From assembly GCA_007988745.1 (NCBI GenBank), contig BJUT01000008.1, positions 47,400 to 111,399 on the forward strand: a stretch of DNA of 64,000 nt. The letters run 5' to 3'. The translations under genes were made by a program, and so were the position numbers. The first letter of the stretch is position 1. The number at the start of each line of letters is the position of its first letter. The stretch comes from Pseudoalteromonas atlantica (GTDB lineage: Bacteria; Pseudomonadota; Gammaproteobacteria; Enterobacterales; Alteromonadaceae). Below the pieces are notes generated by a model. The model saw nothing but the letters and a program-made list of their open reading frames with translations. It was not told the DNA's origin and did not search any database. This document shows positions 1 through 9,736 of this stretch, in pieces.

Positions 1-1434
1 AACAAACTTCTCATCTTCTTTCACAAGACCCATCGCGATACCCGCAACAGACGCTTTAATTGGTACACCCGCGTTCATAAGAGCTAGTGACGTACCACAA
101 ACAGATGCCATTGAAGACGAACCGTTAGATTCAGTGATTTCAGATACAACACGAATTGAGTAAGGGAACTCAGTAAGTGTAGGCATTACAGCAGAAATAC
201 CACGCTTAGCTAGGTTACCGTGACCAATTTCACGACGCTTAGGAGAACCTACAAAACCAGTTTCACCTACACAGAATGGAGGGAAGTTGTAGTTAAGCAT
301 AAAGTGGTTTTTGTGTGTGCCCGTTAAATCATCGATTAACTGTGAATCACGTTCTGTACCAAGTGTAGCTGTAACTAATGCTTGAGTTTCACCACGAGTA
401 AAGATTGCAGAACCGTGAGTACGTGGTAATACGCCTGTCATTACGTCTAATGCACGGATCATGTCTGGTTCGCGACCATCGATACGTTTTTCACCAGCAG
501 TGATGCGGCCACGTACAATTTTCTTCTCTAAAGAACCAAATACTTTACCTACTTCTTGCTTATCAAGTGTTTCATCTTCAGCAAGCTCGCTTGTAAGCGC
601 TTCAATTACAGCGTCTTTTGCTGCAGTTAATGCTTCTTTACGCGCTACTTTATCGGTAATACGGTAAGCTTCACCTACTTTATCAGCTGCAAGTTCAGCT
701 ACTTTTTCTTCAAGCGATACGTTTTTCTCAGGTGCAGACCAATCCCATGTAGGCTTGCCCGCTTCTGCTTTAAATTCGTTGATTGCGTTGATAATAGCTT
801 GAGATTGCTCATGGCCGTATACAACCGCGCCTAGCATTACGTCTTCAGCTAGTACGTCAGCTTCTGATTCAACCATTAGTACTGCGTTATCAGTACCTGC
901 AACTACTAAATCAAGTTGGCTTTCTTCAAGCTCTTTTAGTGTTGGGTTAAGTACGTACTCACCGTTGATGTAACCAACGCGTGACGCACCAATTGGGCCG
1001 CTAAATGGGATACCAGAGATAGCAAGTGCTGCTGATGTACCAATCATCGCAACCATATCTGGTTGGATTTCAGGGTTTACAGATACAACGGTTGCAATAA
1101 CTTGTACTTCGTTTACGAAACCATTTGGGAAAAGTGGACGAATTGGACGGTCAATAAGACGTGCAATAAGTGTTTCGCCATCGTTAGGACGACCTTCACG
1201 CTTTAAGAAACCACCCGGGATACGACCCGCAGCGTACATACGCTCTTGGTAGTTAACTGTTAGTGGGAAAAAGTCTTGACCAGGTTGAGCTTCACGCTTA
1301 CCAACTACAGTAACTAATACTGACGTGTCGCCGATGCTTGCTAATACTGCGCCGTCTGCTTGACGTGCGATTGCACCTGTTTCTAGGGTGACTGTGTGTT
1401 GACCTAGTTGAAATTCTTTAATAATTGCTTGCAC
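1..1434 (-). CDS. pnp: Polyribonucleotide nucleotidyltransferase (PNPase), N-terminal 478 codons, cut by window start
   Basis: PNPase degrades RNA 3' to 5' by phosphorolysis and is a core exoribonuclease of the degradosome. The frame is open without a stop from a GTG at 1434 to base 1, and the protein begins [15 protein letters not shown], matching the family start. An AAGGA ribosome site lies 9 nt before the GTG. The translation reaches [10 protein letters not shown] in the second RNase PH core, so the end of that core and the KH and S1 RNA-binding domains lie outside the window (the E. coli protein has about 711 residues). It is the last visible gene of the rimP-nusA-infB-rbfA-truB-rpsO-pnp operon. 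A long leader hairpin upstream suggests the usual RNase III/PNPase autoregulation. Confidence 0.97.
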   Translation of the reverse strand, partial: MQAIIKEFQLGQHTVTLETGAIARQADGAVLASIGDTSVLVTVVGKREAQPGQDFFPLTVNYQERMYAAGRIPGGFLKREGRPNDGETLIARLIDRPIRPLFPNGFVNEVQVIATVVSVNPEIQPDMVAMIGTSAALAISGIPFSGPIGASRVGYINGEYVLNPTLKELEESQLDLVVAGTDNAVLMVESEADVLAEDVMLGAVVYGHEQSQAIINAINEFKAEAGKPTWDWSAPEKNVSLEEKVAELAADKVGEAYRITDKVARKEALTAAKDAVIEALTSELAEDETLDKQEVGKVFGSLEKKIVRGRITAGEKRIDGREPDMIRALDVMTGVLPRTHGSAIFTRGETQALVTATLGTERDSQLIDDLTGTHKNHFMLNYNFPPFCVGETGFVGSPKRREIGHGNLAKRGISAVMPTLTEFPYSIRVVSEITESNGSSSMASVCGTSLALMNAGVPIKASVAGIAMGLVKEDEKFV

Positions 1435-1475
1435 TTAAAATATTCCTTAAATGTTTTTATATTTCATTAATAAGT

Positions 1476-1559
1476 GTCATTAAAAGGGCCAATTACAGTA
1501 CATAATTGTATTCAGTTGGAAATCAATTAAGTACTACAATTGGCAAAATTTTTAATGAC
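1476..1559 (-). promoter_or_regulatory. Long leader hairpin of pnp (probable RNase III processing site)
   Basis: The arms GTCATTAAAA and TTTTTAATGAC close an almost continuous stem that continues through GGGCCAATT/AATTGGC, GTAC/GTAC and TAATTG/CAATTA to a loop near 1509-1523. The hairpin sits about 40 nt upstream of the pnp start codon in the rpsO-pnp spacer. In E. coli a stem-loop at the same place is cut by RNase III, after which PNPase represses its own translation. The structure is seen directly; the function is inferred from position and family knowledge. Confidence 0.75.
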
Positions 1560-1892
1560 TGCAGATAACCTATTTATCTACGCGCATAGTATATACCAAA
1601 GCGACGTAAAATTGCGAGCCTACCCAAAGATAAAACGTAATCGCTTTTGCCACATTATTTTTTAATTGTTTTATCGCAAAGCGTTTAATTAAGCGTTTAA
1701 TTTTTAGCTATGAAAAACCTTTAGATAACTAGGTGAATAATTCGCTATTAAATTGTTCTTAAAGATAATTTTAACGCAGTTATTGCAAGCGTTGCCTACC
1801 CTTAATTGTTAAGTGCTAGCACAAGGTTGGTGTTATTTATATTGCAGGGAGATTAAGTTAACGATGGAGTGTGAAGCGTTAAATTTAGGCAC

Positions 1893-1919
1893 AAAAAAAG
1901 GAGCTATAAAGCTCCTTTT
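1893..1919 (-). terminator. Rho-independent terminator/attenuator after rpsO
   Basis: On the minus strand the stem AAAAGGAGC/GCTCCTTTT with a 6-nt loop is followed by seven T. It lies 16 nt past the rpsO stop and before pnp, so it probably ends part of the operon transcripts. The roughly 330 bp between it and the pnp hairpin hold no gene that I can see; a separate pnp promoter could lie there. Confidence 0.8.
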
Positions 1920-1934
1920 CTCGTAATCAAGTTC

Positions 1935-2204
1935 TTAGCGACGTAGGCCAAGCTCTTGGATTAACGCAGTATAACGCGAGATATCTTTACCTTTAAGGTA
2001 ATCAAGCAATTTACGGCGAGTACTTACTTTACGAAGCAGACCACGACGTGAGTGGAAGTCATGCTTGTGGTCAGCAAAGTGACCTTGAAGCTTGTTGATA
2101 TCAAAAGTAAGTAAAGCTACTTGTACTTCAGGTGAACCAGTGTCGCCTTCAGCACGTGCAAATTTAGCAATGATATCGATTTTTTCTTGATTGCTTAGTG
2201 ACAT
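1935..2204 (-). CDS. rpsO: 30S ribosomal protein S15
   Basis: S15 binds 16S rRNA and nucleates assembly of the 30S platform. The 89-residue product has the normal length for the family and its typical features: an N-terminal [16 protein letters not shown], the central [11 protein letters not shown] segment, a [10 protein letters not shown] rRNA-contact motif and a KLLDYLKG C-terminal helix. It lies between truB and pnp as in most Gammaproteobacteria. The 109-nt spacer upstream is where S15 normally represses its own translation through a pseudoknot, but I did not resolve such a structure here. Confidence 0.99.
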   Translation of the reverse strand: MSLSNQEKIDIIAKFARAEGDTGSPEVQVALLTFDINKLQGHFADHKHDFHSRRGLLRKVSTRRKLLDYLKGKDISRYTALIQELGLRR

Positions 2205-2313
2205 AATAACTCCAAAAGTTAAATTTAATAGGTGCTTTAGCCGATCACTAATTCAGCCAAAACGATTAAGCGGGCGTATTCTACCAACTATGAGAATAAC
2301 TACAAGTTAAAGT

Positions 2314-3258
2314 TTACTCGGGTTGCTGATTAGACAAGCCACGCTTTGATTTTAAATGCCCGTCAGGGTTGCGCTCACCGGTGCCAATAAACACACCATC
2401 AGCCAGAACTTTAATTGCCCCTTCGGGTAAATCAGTGCCTAGTACGACTGCTTGTCCATGGCTAAACGAAACGCCCTGCTCTTTGCTAATTTCTACAACG
2501 GGTAAATCAACCAATGCACTATCCATTGGCAATAGTAATTCATCAAGGTATGTAGAAGGGGCCACCTCTTCTTCTTTGGCCTTGGCTAATAAGGTTTCAA
2601 GGTGCTCAAGCGATACCATTTTATCTTTAGGGTAATGGCCAACCGCTGAGCGATGCAGCATAATAACATGTGCGCCACAGCCTAGGTTTTCGCCTAAATC
2701 ATCAACAATGGTACGAATGTACGTCCCTTTAGATACATGGGCGGTCATTTGTACTTCGTTATTTGCTTCATCAAACTCATCAAGCGTTAAGCTAAACACG
2801 TTTATTTTTCGGCATTTACGCGGTACTTCAATGCCTTCACGCGCGTATTTATATAAAGGCTTACCTTCATATTTAAGCGCTGAGTACATTGATGGATACT
2901 GATCTGACTCGCCTAAAAACTTTTCAATTTCTGCAGCTAACTGTTCAGTGGTAACGTTTACGTCACGGGTTTCAACCACTTCGCCATCTGAATCAGAGGT
3001 AGTTGTGCGCTCACCTAACTTTGCTCTTACCACATAAGTTTTATCTGTATCGAGCAAAAATTGGGTAAACTTGGTCGCTTCACCAAAGCAAATAGGCAGC
3101 ATGCCAGTGGCCAGTGGGTCTAGCGCACCGGTATGGCCAGCTTTTTGGGCAAAATAAATACCTTTAGCTTGCTGTAGGGCTTTGTTCGATGAAATGCCTT
3201 GAGGTTTGTTTAACAACAAAATACCATCAATCGGACGGCCTTTACTGCGTCTTGCCAT
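2314..3258 (-). CDS. truB: tRNA pseudouridine(55) synthase TruB
   Basis: TruB converts U55 of the T-loop of nearly all tRNAs to pseudouridine and acts as a tRNA chaperone. The 314-residue protein carries the catalytic motif [12 protein letters not shown], with the nucleophilic Asp at about residue 47. It also has the KTYVV and KGTYIRT motifs of the catalytic fold and a C-terminal PUA-like segment. Its start codon overlaps the last base of rbfA, which implies coupled translation. Nothing is unusual in length or key residues. Confidence 0.98.
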   Translation of the reverse strand: MARRSKGRPIDGILLLNKPQGISSNKALQQAKGIYFAQKAGHTGALDPLATGMLPICFGEATKFTQFLLDTDKTYVVRAKLGERTTTSDSDGEVVETRDVNVTTEQLAAEIEKFLGESDQYPSMYSALKYEGKPLYKYAREGIEVPRKCRKINVFSLTLDEFDEANNEVQMTAHVSKGTYIRTIVDDLGENLGCGAHVIMLHRSAVGHYPKDKMVSLEHLETLLAKAKEEEVAPSTYLDELLLPMDSALVDLPVVEISKEQGVSFSHGQAVVLGTDLPEGAIKVLADGVFIGTGERNPDGHLKSKRGLSNQQPE

Positions 3259-3665
3259 TAGTCTTTAGTGCCTTCTTCGCTATCAGTTTCATCATCAACA
3301 TGTTTAGCGTTATCTTCGCGAATAACAGAGTCCACTAAGTTAGAGATACGCATCCCTTCCATTAGTGAGTTATCTACTACAAATTTAAGCTCAGGCATTA
3401 TACGAGCACGAATACGCTTACCCAATAACGAGCGGATATAGCCCGTTGCTTCGTTAAGTATTTTTGCGCTTTCTTTTGCTTTGTTTTCATCTTCGGTATT
3501 AAACACCGTAATAAAAACTTTTGCGTAAGATAAATCGCGCGATACTTCTACCGCAGACACTGTCACCATGCCTAAGCGCGGATCTTTAATTTCGCGTTGT
3601 AAAATTACAGCAATTTCTTTTTGAATTTGCTGAGCAACACGATCAGTGCGAGAAAATTCTCTCAT
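3258..3665 (-). CDS. rbfA: Ribosome-binding factor A
   Basis: RbfA is a KH-fold 30S maturation factor needed for 16S 5'-end processing, especially in the cold. The 135-residue product begins [17 protein letters not shown] and contains the conserved DPRLGMVTV and MRISNLVD segments. The C-terminus is an acidic tail rich in Asp and Glu, common in this family. It sits between infB and truB in the standard order and shares its end with the truB start. A 10-bp hairpin lies in the spacer toward infB. Confidence 0.98.
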   Translation of the reverse strand: MREFSRTDRVAQQIQKEIAVILQREIKDPRLGMVTVSAVEVSRDLSYAKVFITVFNTEDENKAKESAKILNEATGYIRSLLGKRIRARIMPELKFVVDNSLMEGMRISNLVDSVIREDNAKHVDDETDSEEGTKD

Positions 3666-3730
3666 GATTGTTTTCCTAAAACCATAACTTACTGAATTAA
3701 AATAATAAGTTAATTAAATAATGGATACAG

Positions 3731-3753
3731 AAATGGGGGCAAAGCCCCCATTT
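3731..3753 (-). other. Perfect 10-bp hairpin between infB and rbfA
   Basis: AAATGGGGGC pairs perfectly with GCCCCCATTT around a 3-nt loop. It lies 21 nt past the infB stop and is not followed by a T-run in the direction of transcription. It is therefore more likely an mRNA-stabilising or processing hairpin than a terminator. Confidence 0.6.
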
Positions 3754-3774
3754 ACAATCTTAGTTTACGAGCAA

Positions 3775-6432
3775 TTAAAGTGTACGTTGTACTTCAACTG
3801 TTTCGAATACTTCGATTTGGTCACCAACGCGAACATCGTTGTAGTTCTTAACGCCGATACCACATTCCATGCCGTTACGAACATCTTGAACGTCATCTTT
3901 AAAGCGACGTAGTGACTCAAGCTCACCTTCGTAAATAACCACGTTATCACGTAGTACACGAATTGGTGCGCTGCGTTTAATAGTACCTTCAGTAACCATA
4001 CAACCAGCAATTGCGCCAATTTTTGGAGACTTAAACACGTCACGTACTTCAGCAAGACCAATAATCTCTTGCTTAAACTCAGGAGCAAGCATACCAGACA
4101 TGGCTTGCTTAACTTCTTCGATTAGCGCATAGATTACGCTGTAGTAGCGAAGGTCTAAGTTTTCAGTATCAATCACTTTACGTGCAGATGCATCGGCACG
4201 AACGTTGAAGCCAACTACGATTGCGTTAGATGCAGCAGCAAGTGTTGCATCAGTTTCGGTGATACCACCTACGCCAGAACCAACAATCTTCACTTTTACT
4301 TCATCAGTAGAAAGCTTAGTTAGTGAGTCTGAAATTGCTTCGATTGAACCTTGAACGTCTGCTTTAAGTACCACGTTAACTTCTGATACATCGCCTTCAG
4401 CCATGTTAGTAAACATGTTTTCAAGCTTCGCTTTTTGCTGACGAGCCAATTTAACGTCGCGGAATTTACCTTGACGGTATAAAGCAACTTCACGCGCTTT
4501 ACGCTCATCTTTAACAACAGTCGCTTCATCACCTGCAGCCGGAATACCAGAGAGACCTAAAATTTCAACTGGAATAGAAGGACCTGCTGATTTAATGTCT
4601 TTACCGTTTTCGTCTTTCATTGCACGAACACGGCCGTATTCAAGACCACACAGTACGATATCACCTTGGTTAAGGGTACCTGATTGAACTAAGATAGAAG
4701 CAACCGGACCACGTCCTTTATCAAGACGAGATTCAATTACAACACCTGCTGCCATGCCTTCTGATGGAGCACGAAGCTCTAAAAGCTCAGATTGCATAAG
4801 AACAGCTTCAAGTAAGTCATCAATACCTAAGCCTGTTTTAGCTGAGATATGAACGTACTGCGTATCGCCGCCCCAATCTTCAGGGATAACGTCTAACTGA
4901 GCTAGCTCGTTTTTAACGCGATCTGGATCTGCGCCTTCTTTGTCCATTTTGTTTACAGCAATGATTAAAGGAACGCCAGCTGCGCGAGCATGCTGTACCG
5001 CTTCTTTAGTTTGTGGCATTACACCATCGTCTGCTGCAACCACTAAGATTACGATATCTGTCGCTTTAGCACCACGTGCACGCATTGATGTAAACGCGGC
5101 GTGACCTGGTGTATCTAAGAAAGTGATCATGTTGCCGTTAGTTTCAACGTGGTATGCACCAATGTGCTGTGTAATACCACCGGCTTCGCCTGATGCAACT
5201 TTAGCTGAACGAATGTAATCAAGCGTTGATGTTTTACCATGGTCAACGTGACCCATTACAGTTACTACTGGCGCACGCGGCTCAGACTTACCATCTTCAT
5301 GACGGTCATTTAGTACTGTTTGCTCTAATTCGTTTTCTTTAACGATGATAACTTTGTGACCCATTTCTTCAGCAACAAGTTGTGCTGTTTCTTGGTCAAT
5401 CACTTGGTTAATGGTAACCATGTCACCCATTTTCATCATTGTTTTAACAACTTCAGCGCCTTTAACAGCCATGCGCGATGCAAGCTCAGCTACTGTAATT
5501 GTTTCGCTAATACGCACTTCATTTTTAACATCGGCAGTAGGTTTTTGGAAACCATGTTGCAATGATGTAGGTGCTTTTAGCTTGCCTTTACGGCCTTTAG
5601 CGCCTGCAAATTTATCTTTTGCTGGGGCTTTTTTCTTTTTCTTCGCGCGGCGTGAACCTTGCTCATCACGTGCATCGGCAACATCTTCTGCCTCACGTGC
5701 ATAAGTAGAAGTCGTAAGATGGTGATCCGCGGTTTCTTCGCGTTTCTTACGTTCTTCTTCTTCTTTTTTCCAGCGAGCTTCATTTTCTTCAGCTAGCTTT
5801 CTTGCCTCTTCTGCTTGACGTTTCGCTTCTTCTTCAGCTTTCTTCAATGCGGCCTCTTCTGCTTCTTTCTGCAGACGCTCAGCTTCGATGCGATCTTTCT
5901 CAGACTTAGCACTTTGCTCTGGGGTCATCTGCTGTTGTTTAGCTTTACGCTCTGCATCTGCTTTGCGTTTAGCTTCTTCTTTGGCTTTACGATCAGCGTC
6001 TTCTTTTGCTTTACGTTCTGCCTCTTGTTTCGCTTTTAATTCAGCGGCTTCTTGTGCAGCTTTTTGCTGCTCTTCGATACGCGCTTTTTCTTCAGCGGCT
6101 AGACGTTGCTGTTCTTGCTCTTGCTCCATTGCGCTCTTTTTCACGTAAGTACGTGTTTTGCGAACTTCAACTTGAACAGCCTTTGCCTTACCCGTAGAGC
6201 CCGTTACACTTAACGTGCTTTTGCTCTTACGTTGTAAAGTCATACGTGCTGGGCCATCTGAACCAGTACCACCGTGCGATTTGCTTAAGTGATCAAGTAA
6301 CTGTGCTTTTTCAGCTTCAGTTACATTATCACCTGCTTTTTTAGTGATACCCGCTTGTGAAAATTGCTGAAGCAATTTATCAACAGTTGTACCTATATCG
6401 CCGGCTAGTTTTTCAACATTTACTTCTGCCAT
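3775..6432 (-). CDS. infB: Translation initiation factor IF-2
   Basis: IF-2 is the GTPase that places initiator tRNA on the 30S subunit and promotes subunit joining. The 885-residue protein has an IF2-N module at the start, then a long, highly charged helical region rich in Ala, Glu, Lys and Arg (roughly residues 100-270). A second IF2-N motif precedes the G domain, whose G1 motif GHVDHGKTS lies at about residue 390 and which also has DTPGHAAF and NKMDKE. Domains II, III and the fMet-tRNA-binding C domain follow. Length and order are normal. It follows nusA after 25 nt, and the initiator tRNA gene is in the same cluster. Confidence 0.98.
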   Translation of the reverse strand: MAEVNVEKLAGDIGTTVDKLLQQFSQAGITKKAGDNVTEAEKAQLLDHLSKSHGGTGSDGPARMTLQRKSKSTLSVTGSTGKAKAVQVEVRKTRTYVKKSAMEQEQEQQRLAAEEKARIEEQQKAAQEAAELKAKQEAERKAKEDADRKAKEEAKRKADAERKAKQQQMTPEQSAKSEKDRIEAERLQKEAEEAALKKAEEEAKRQAEEARKLAEENEARWKKEEEERKKREETADHHLTTSTYAREAEDVADARDEQGSRRAKKKKKAPAKDKFAGAKGRKGKLKAPTSLQHGFQKPTADVKNEVRISETITVAELASRMAVKGAEVVKTMMKMGDMVTINQVIDQETAQLVAEEMGHKVIIVKENELEQTVLNDRHEDGKSEPRAPVVTVMGHVDHGKTSTLDYIRSAKVASGEAGGITQHIGAYHVETNGNMITFLDTPGHAAFTSMRARGAKATDIVILVVAADDGVMPQTKEAVQHARAAGVPLIIAVNKMDKEGADPDRVKNELAQLDVIPEDWGGDTQYVHISAKTGLGIDDLLEAVLMQSELLELRAPSEGMAAGVVIESRLDKGRGPVASILVQSGTLNQGDIVLCGLEYGRVRAMKDENGKDIKSAGPSIPVEILGLSGIPAAGDEATVVKDERKAREVALYRQGKFRDVKLARQQKAKLENMFTNMAEGDVSEVNVVLKADVQGSIEAISDSLTKLSTDEVKVKIVGSGVGGITETDATLAAASNAIVVGFNVRADASARKVIDTENLDLRYYSVIYALIEEVKQAMSGMLAPEFKQEIIGLAEVRDVFKSPKIGAIAGCMVTEGTIKRSAPIRVLRDNVVIYEGELESLRRFKDDVQDVRNGMECGIGVKNYNDVRVGDQIEVFETVEVQRTL

Positions 6433-6457
6433 AGTGTGTAATACCTCCGTTAATAAA

Positions 6458-7957
6458 TTACTCGTCTGCGAACCAACAAATATTACGTGCAGCCATAATT
6501 AGCTCACCTGCTTTTTCAGGTGTTAGCTCTGTAATATCTACCAATTCATCAATACCTTGCTCAGCTAAGTCTTCAAGTGTAATTACACCCTTGCTTGCCA
6601 TAACAAATGCTAGATGACGCTCTAAGCCTTCAAGCGCAAGTAAGTCTTCAGCAGGCTCTACACCTTCTAAGCTTTCTTCCGTTTTAAGCGCTTTAGTGGT
6701 TAATGCATCTTTTGCACGTGAGCGCAGTAAATCAACCGTTTCTTCATCTAGGCCGTCGATTTCTAAAAACTCAGAAGCTGGCACATACGCTACTTCTTCA
6801 AGTGTTGAGAAACCTTCGTTGATAAGTAATGATGCAAATTCATCATCAATATCTAAGTTTTCAGTAAATAAGTTAATTAACTTATCTGACTCTGCTTCGT
6901 TTTTAGCGCGCATGTCTTCAACAGTCATTACGTTTAGTTCCCAGCCAGTTAATTGGCTTGCTAAACGAACATTTTGACCATTGCGACCAATTGCTTGTGC
7001 TAGGTTATCAGCTTCTACAGCGATATCCATTGAATGAGTGTCTTCATCCATTACGATTGAAGCTACTTCAGCCGGTGCCATTGCGTTAATAACAAACTGC
7101 GCTGGGTTGTCATCGTAAAGTACGATATCAACACGCTCGCCACCAAGTTCTGATGATACAGCTTGAACACGTGCACCACGCATACCAACACACGCACCTA
7201 CTGGGTCAATACGCTTGTCGTTAGATTTAACGGCGATTTTAGCGCGTGAACCCGGATCGCGTGCTGCAGCACGAAGCTCAATCATTTCTTCGCCAATCTC
7301 TGGCACCTCAATGCGGAATAATTCCATCAGCATTTCTGGTTTTGAACGCGTTACAAATAACTGTGCGCCGCGTGCTTCAGGTTTAACTTCGTAAAGAAGA
7401 CCACGGATACGATCTCCTGGACGGAAGTTTTCACGTGGCAGCATATCGTCACGGTAAATAACCGCTTCTGCGTTGTTACCTAAATCAAGTACGATTGCAT
7501 CACGTGTTGCTTTTTTAACGACACCTGTTACTAGCTCGCCTTCTTGATCTTTATAAGCTTCTACAACTAAAGCGCGCTCAGCTTCACGTACTTTTTGTAC
7601 GATAACTTGCTTTGCCATTTGTGTAGTTATGCGGTCGAATTTGATAGATTCAATCTGTTCTTCAACATAATCACCCAGTTGCAAGTCAGGTTCTTCAACT
7701 TGAGCTGCTTCTAATGTGATTTCGCTGTAAGGGTTTTCTAAAGAACCATCTTCTTGAACTTCTGCAATCTGCCAACGACGGAACGTGTCGTAATCACCGG
7801 TTTTACGGTCGATTGATACACGTACTTCAATTTCGCCATCGTGTTTTTTCTTTGTCGCTGTTGCTAGAGCGAACTCTAACGCTTCAAAAATCTTTTCTTT
7901 TGGAACCGCTTTCTCATTGGAAACGGCTTCAGCAACCAATAATATCTCTTTTGCCAT
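6458..7957 (-). CDS. nusA: Transcription termination/antitermination factor NusA
   Basis: NusA binds RNA polymerase and modulates pausing, termination and rRNA antitermination. I place the start at the ATG at 7957 ([17 protein letters not shown]): it matches the family N-terminus and has a GAGG ribosome site, while the open frame reaches a further 11 codons upstream. The 499-residue protein contains an N-terminal RNAP-binding domain, an S1 domain, KH domains ([14 protein letters not shown] and [14 protein letters not shown]) and two acidic C-terminal repeats, as in E. coli NusA. It lies between rimP and infB. Confidence 0.97.
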   Translation of the reverse strand: MAKEILLVAEAVSNEKAVPKEKIFEALEFALATATKKKHDGEIEVRVSIDRKTGDYDTFRRWQIAEVQEDGSLENPYSEITLEAAQVEEPDLQLGDYVEEQIESIKFDRITTQMAKQVIVQKVREAERALVVEAYKDQEGELVTGVVKKATRDAIVLDLGNNAEAVIYRDDMLPRENFRPGDRIRGLLYEVKPEARGAQLFVTRSKPEMLMELFRIEVPEIGEEMIELRAAARDPGSRAKIAVKSNDKRIDPVGACVGMRGARVQAVSSELGGERVDIVLYDDNPAQFVINAMAPAEVASIVMDEDTHSMDIAVEADNLAQAIGRNGQNVRLASQLTGWELNVMTVEDMRAKNEAESDKLINLFTENLDIDDEFASLLINEGFSTLEEVAYVPASEFLEIDGLDEETVDLLRSRAKDALTTKALKTEESLEGVEPAEDLLALEGLERHLAFVMASKGVITLEDLAEQGIDELVDITELTPEKAGELIMAARNICWFADE

Positions 7958-7995
7958 GGGTAATGCCTCGCTTGCCCTATTCCTTCGCACTCGAA

Positions 7996-8451
7996 TTAAA
8001 ACTTTGCGATGATGTTCGCACGTTCGATATTGCTAAGCATGATTAAGTGCTCTTCGCCATCGCTTTTAAGTGTGATCATATCACTGCTAACTGCTACTAA
8101 GTCGCCTTTAAAATTACGGCGACCGTCTTGTGGAAGCTTAGTACGCACGCGTACTTCCTCTCCTTGCGCCTTCTCGTAGTGATCTTGTTTGAATAATGGA
8201 CGATCAACACCAGGAGACGATACTTCCAAATCATATTCGTTTGTAATTGGGTCTTCGACGTCTAAAATCGCACTAATTTGGCGACTCGCATCCGCACAAT
8301 TATCAACAGATATTCCATCCTCATGGTCAATATAAACCCTTAAGGTAGAATGGCGGCCTGCTTGTACAAACTCAAGACCATGTAATTCAAAGCCTAACAT
8401 TTCTACTGCAGGCGTAAGCATGGTTAATAAATCTTGCTCAAGTTTTGTCAC
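7996..8451 (-). CDS. rimP: Ribosome maturation factor RimP
   Basis: RimP is needed for late assembly of the 30S head. The best start is the GTG at 8451, giving [12 protein letters not shown]: a strong GGAGGA lies 5 nt upstream, and the seven extra codons of the longer frame have no ribosome site. The 151-residue product has the family motifs [15 protein letters not shown] and [13 protein letters not shown]. It is the first protein gene of the operon, with a terminator-like hairpin and then the initiator tRNA gene upstream. Confidence 0.96.
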   Translation of the reverse strand: MTKLEQDLLTMLTPAVEMLGFELHGLEFVQAGRHSTLRVYIDHEDGISVDNCADASRQISAILDVEDPITNEYDLEVSSPGVDRPLFKQDHYEKAQGEEVRVRTKLPQDGRRNFKGDLVAVSSDMITLKSDGEEHLIMLSNIERANIIAKF

Positions 8452-8470
8452 GAAAATCCTCCATACAAAC

Positions 8471-8491
8471 AAAAAAAGGGCTTATAGCCCT
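8471..8491 (-). terminator. Terminator-like hairpin upstream of rimP
   Basis: On the minus strand AGGGCT-ATA-AGCCCT is followed by seven T, just before the rimP ribosome site. It could attenuate read-through from the tRNA gene into the rimP operon. Confidence 0.7.
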
Positions 8492-8554
8492 AAAATACTG
8501 AGTTTAAGTTTTGATTTAATGACAAAGCCATAAATCAATGGTGCAGATACAACA

Positions 8555-8577
8555 ACGCCCCGAACCAAGCGGGGCGT
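8555..8577. other. GC-rich hairpin between tRNA-fMet and rimP
   Basis: ACGCCCCG pairs with CGGGGCGT around a 7-nt loop. There is no clear T-run on either side, so I call it only a structured element in the tRNA-rimP spacer. Confidence 0.5.
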
Positions 8578-8673
8578 CACACCAATAAAGCATAAAACTG
8601 TGTGGCCTCAGGCCAAGCTTGGCTGCGGGTCATTACACTGACCAAATTAAACTACATTAGCTTAAACGCAAAA

Positions 8674-8695
8674 CGCGCATTACTTAGAATGCGCG
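8674..8695 (-). terminator. Terminator of the initiator tRNA gene
   Basis: On the minus strand CGCGCATT and AATGCGCG form an 8-bp stem around a 6-nt loop. It is followed by a T-rich stretch and lies 36 nt past the tRNA 3' end. Confidence 0.65.
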
Positions 8696-8731
8696 ATATA
8701 GAATTAGTAAGGATATACCTACTATAAAAAT

Positions 8732-8808
<77 letters not shown>

Positions 8809-8877
8809 CCAATAGATATTAAACCTAAAATTCAATATCGCTGTTAGTGGTTAATCAACCGCTAAACAATGGCGGCT

Positions 8878-8906
8878 ATTATAAGGATATACGGGGTAAT
8901 TAGCAA
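8878..8906 (-). promoter_or_regulatory. Sigma70 promoter of the tRNA-fMet operon
   Basis: On the minus strand TTGCTA and TATAAT are separated by 17 bp. They are followed by a GC-rich discriminator (AGCCGCC), as expected for a stringently controlled stable-RNA promoter. The predicted start is about 60 nt before the tRNA. Confidence 0.7.
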
Positions 8907-9067
8907 CCATAATAACTAATAAGTTTGATAAAATCAGTGAACCCCCATTTTAAGCTTCATCAGTATGTACTATGATTATGCAGACGTTAAAATGGTAATC
9001 GTAACGTCACTAATATGTACGTAAAAAGCCGTATATTCATAAATAAAATATCTAAAATTCATAAAAC

Positions 9068-9093
9068 TGATACAATTTTGTGCTTTTTACGTT
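9068..9093 (+). promoter_or_regulatory. Two-block promoter-like motif upstream of the globin-like gene
   Basis: TGATAC and CGTT are separated by 16 bp, ending in TGCTTTTTACGT. The same blocks, spacing and TTTTTACGT stretch recur before the photolyase gene at 9691-9716. The layout resembles promoters of ECF sigma factors of the RpoE/ChrR type, which drive photolyase genes in other proteobacteria. This is inference from two instances. Confidence 0.4.
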
Positions 9094-9184
9094 TAGATTA
9101 CGTGCGATATTTGAGCAACGCACTATACTAAAAGCTCACCGATGTGGATAAAAATAAAAATTACAAAATTTAATGAGATTGCTA

Positions 9185-9646
9185 ATGAATACTTATCAGC
9201 CACAGTTAATTAAAAGTTTGCATATAGTTAAGCCAAACTTTCATGCGTTTACCGCGCGCTTTCATGCAAAGCTTGAAGAGTCAAATATAACAATGCAGTA
9301 CCCAAGTGCCGCTTATTTTAACGAAAAAAGTTATATTTTATATTGTGTTTTAGAACGTATAGTTAGGCATTTAGATAACCCATCTTCTGTTGCCCCATTT
9401 TTAACCTTTCACTTGCAATACTTAAAAAAGATGGGCGTTACGCCAAAAGAAATATCGCTACTATGCGATGCCTTTTACGATACCTTAAACGAGCACTTAG
9501 GGCGTTTATTCACCGCACAAACACAATTTGCTTGGCAAAAAGCGCTTCGTTATTTTGAAAGTTTTGCTAATACAACTTTGTTTAACAAAACAAATGTTAT
9601 TTCGCTTGAGCAAAAAATCACTCAACTTCGCACAAGTAAGCTTTAA
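9185..9646 (+). CDS. Globin-like protein
   Basis: The product has 153 residues from the ATG at 9185, which has a GAGA ribosome site; an ATG 12 nt upstream has none. It is entirely helical in character, with the length and pattern of a single-domain bacterial globin: LIKSLHIVKPNFHAFTARFHAKL resembles the A/B helices, and GVTPKEISLLCDAFYDTLNEHLG followed by WQKALRYF resembles the G/H helices. I cannot assign the proximal His with certainty, so haem binding is not proven. The photolyase gene follows 90 nt later on the same strand and shares its promoter-like motif. An oxygen, NO or light-stress role is possible. Confidence 0.6.
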   Translation: MNTYQPQLIKSLHIVKPNFHAFTARFHAKLEESNITMQYPSAAYFNEKSYILYCVLERIVRHLDNPSSVAPFLTFHLQYLKKMGVTPKEISLLCDAFYDTLNEHLGRLFTAQTQFAWQKALRYFESFANTTLFNKTNVISLEQKITQLRTSKL

Positions 9647-9690
9647 GTAACACAAGCCTCAGCTTTTATGCACGTATGAGCAAACTACCT

Positions 9691-9716
9691 AGATCCACGT
9701 TGTCGCTTTTTACGTA
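9691..9716 (+). promoter_or_regulatory. Two-block promoter-like motif upstream of the photolyase gene
   Basis: AGATCC and CGTA are separated by 16 bp, with the same CGCTTTTTACGT-type right half as the motif before the globin gene. The predicted start is about 15 nt before the AGGTGG ribosome site of the photolyase. Confidence 0.45.
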
Positions 9717-9736
9717 CAACTAAATTTAGGTGGTTT

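Noticed and set aside
5640-6200. Long overlapping frames on the opposite strand of infB
   Set aside because: They mirror the Ala/Glu/Lys-rich helical region of IF-2; composition and absence of ribosome sites mark them as shadows.
7958-7990. Longer NusA start with 11 extra residues
   Set aside because: No ribosome site and no similarity to the family N-terminus; the ATG at 7957 has GAGG and matches NusA.
9019-9029. Third copy of the TTTTTACGT motif, reversed, upstream of the globin-like gene
   Set aside because: The left block at the required 16-bp distance is missing, and no minus-strand gene follows except the tRNA, which has its own promoter. It does form an inverted repeat with 9082-9092, but that may be chance in AT-rich DNA.
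8809-9184. Additional tRNA or rRNA genes near tRNA-fMet
   Set aside because: No second cloverleaf or CCA end was found; the spacer holds only the tRNA promoter and the globin promoter-like motif.
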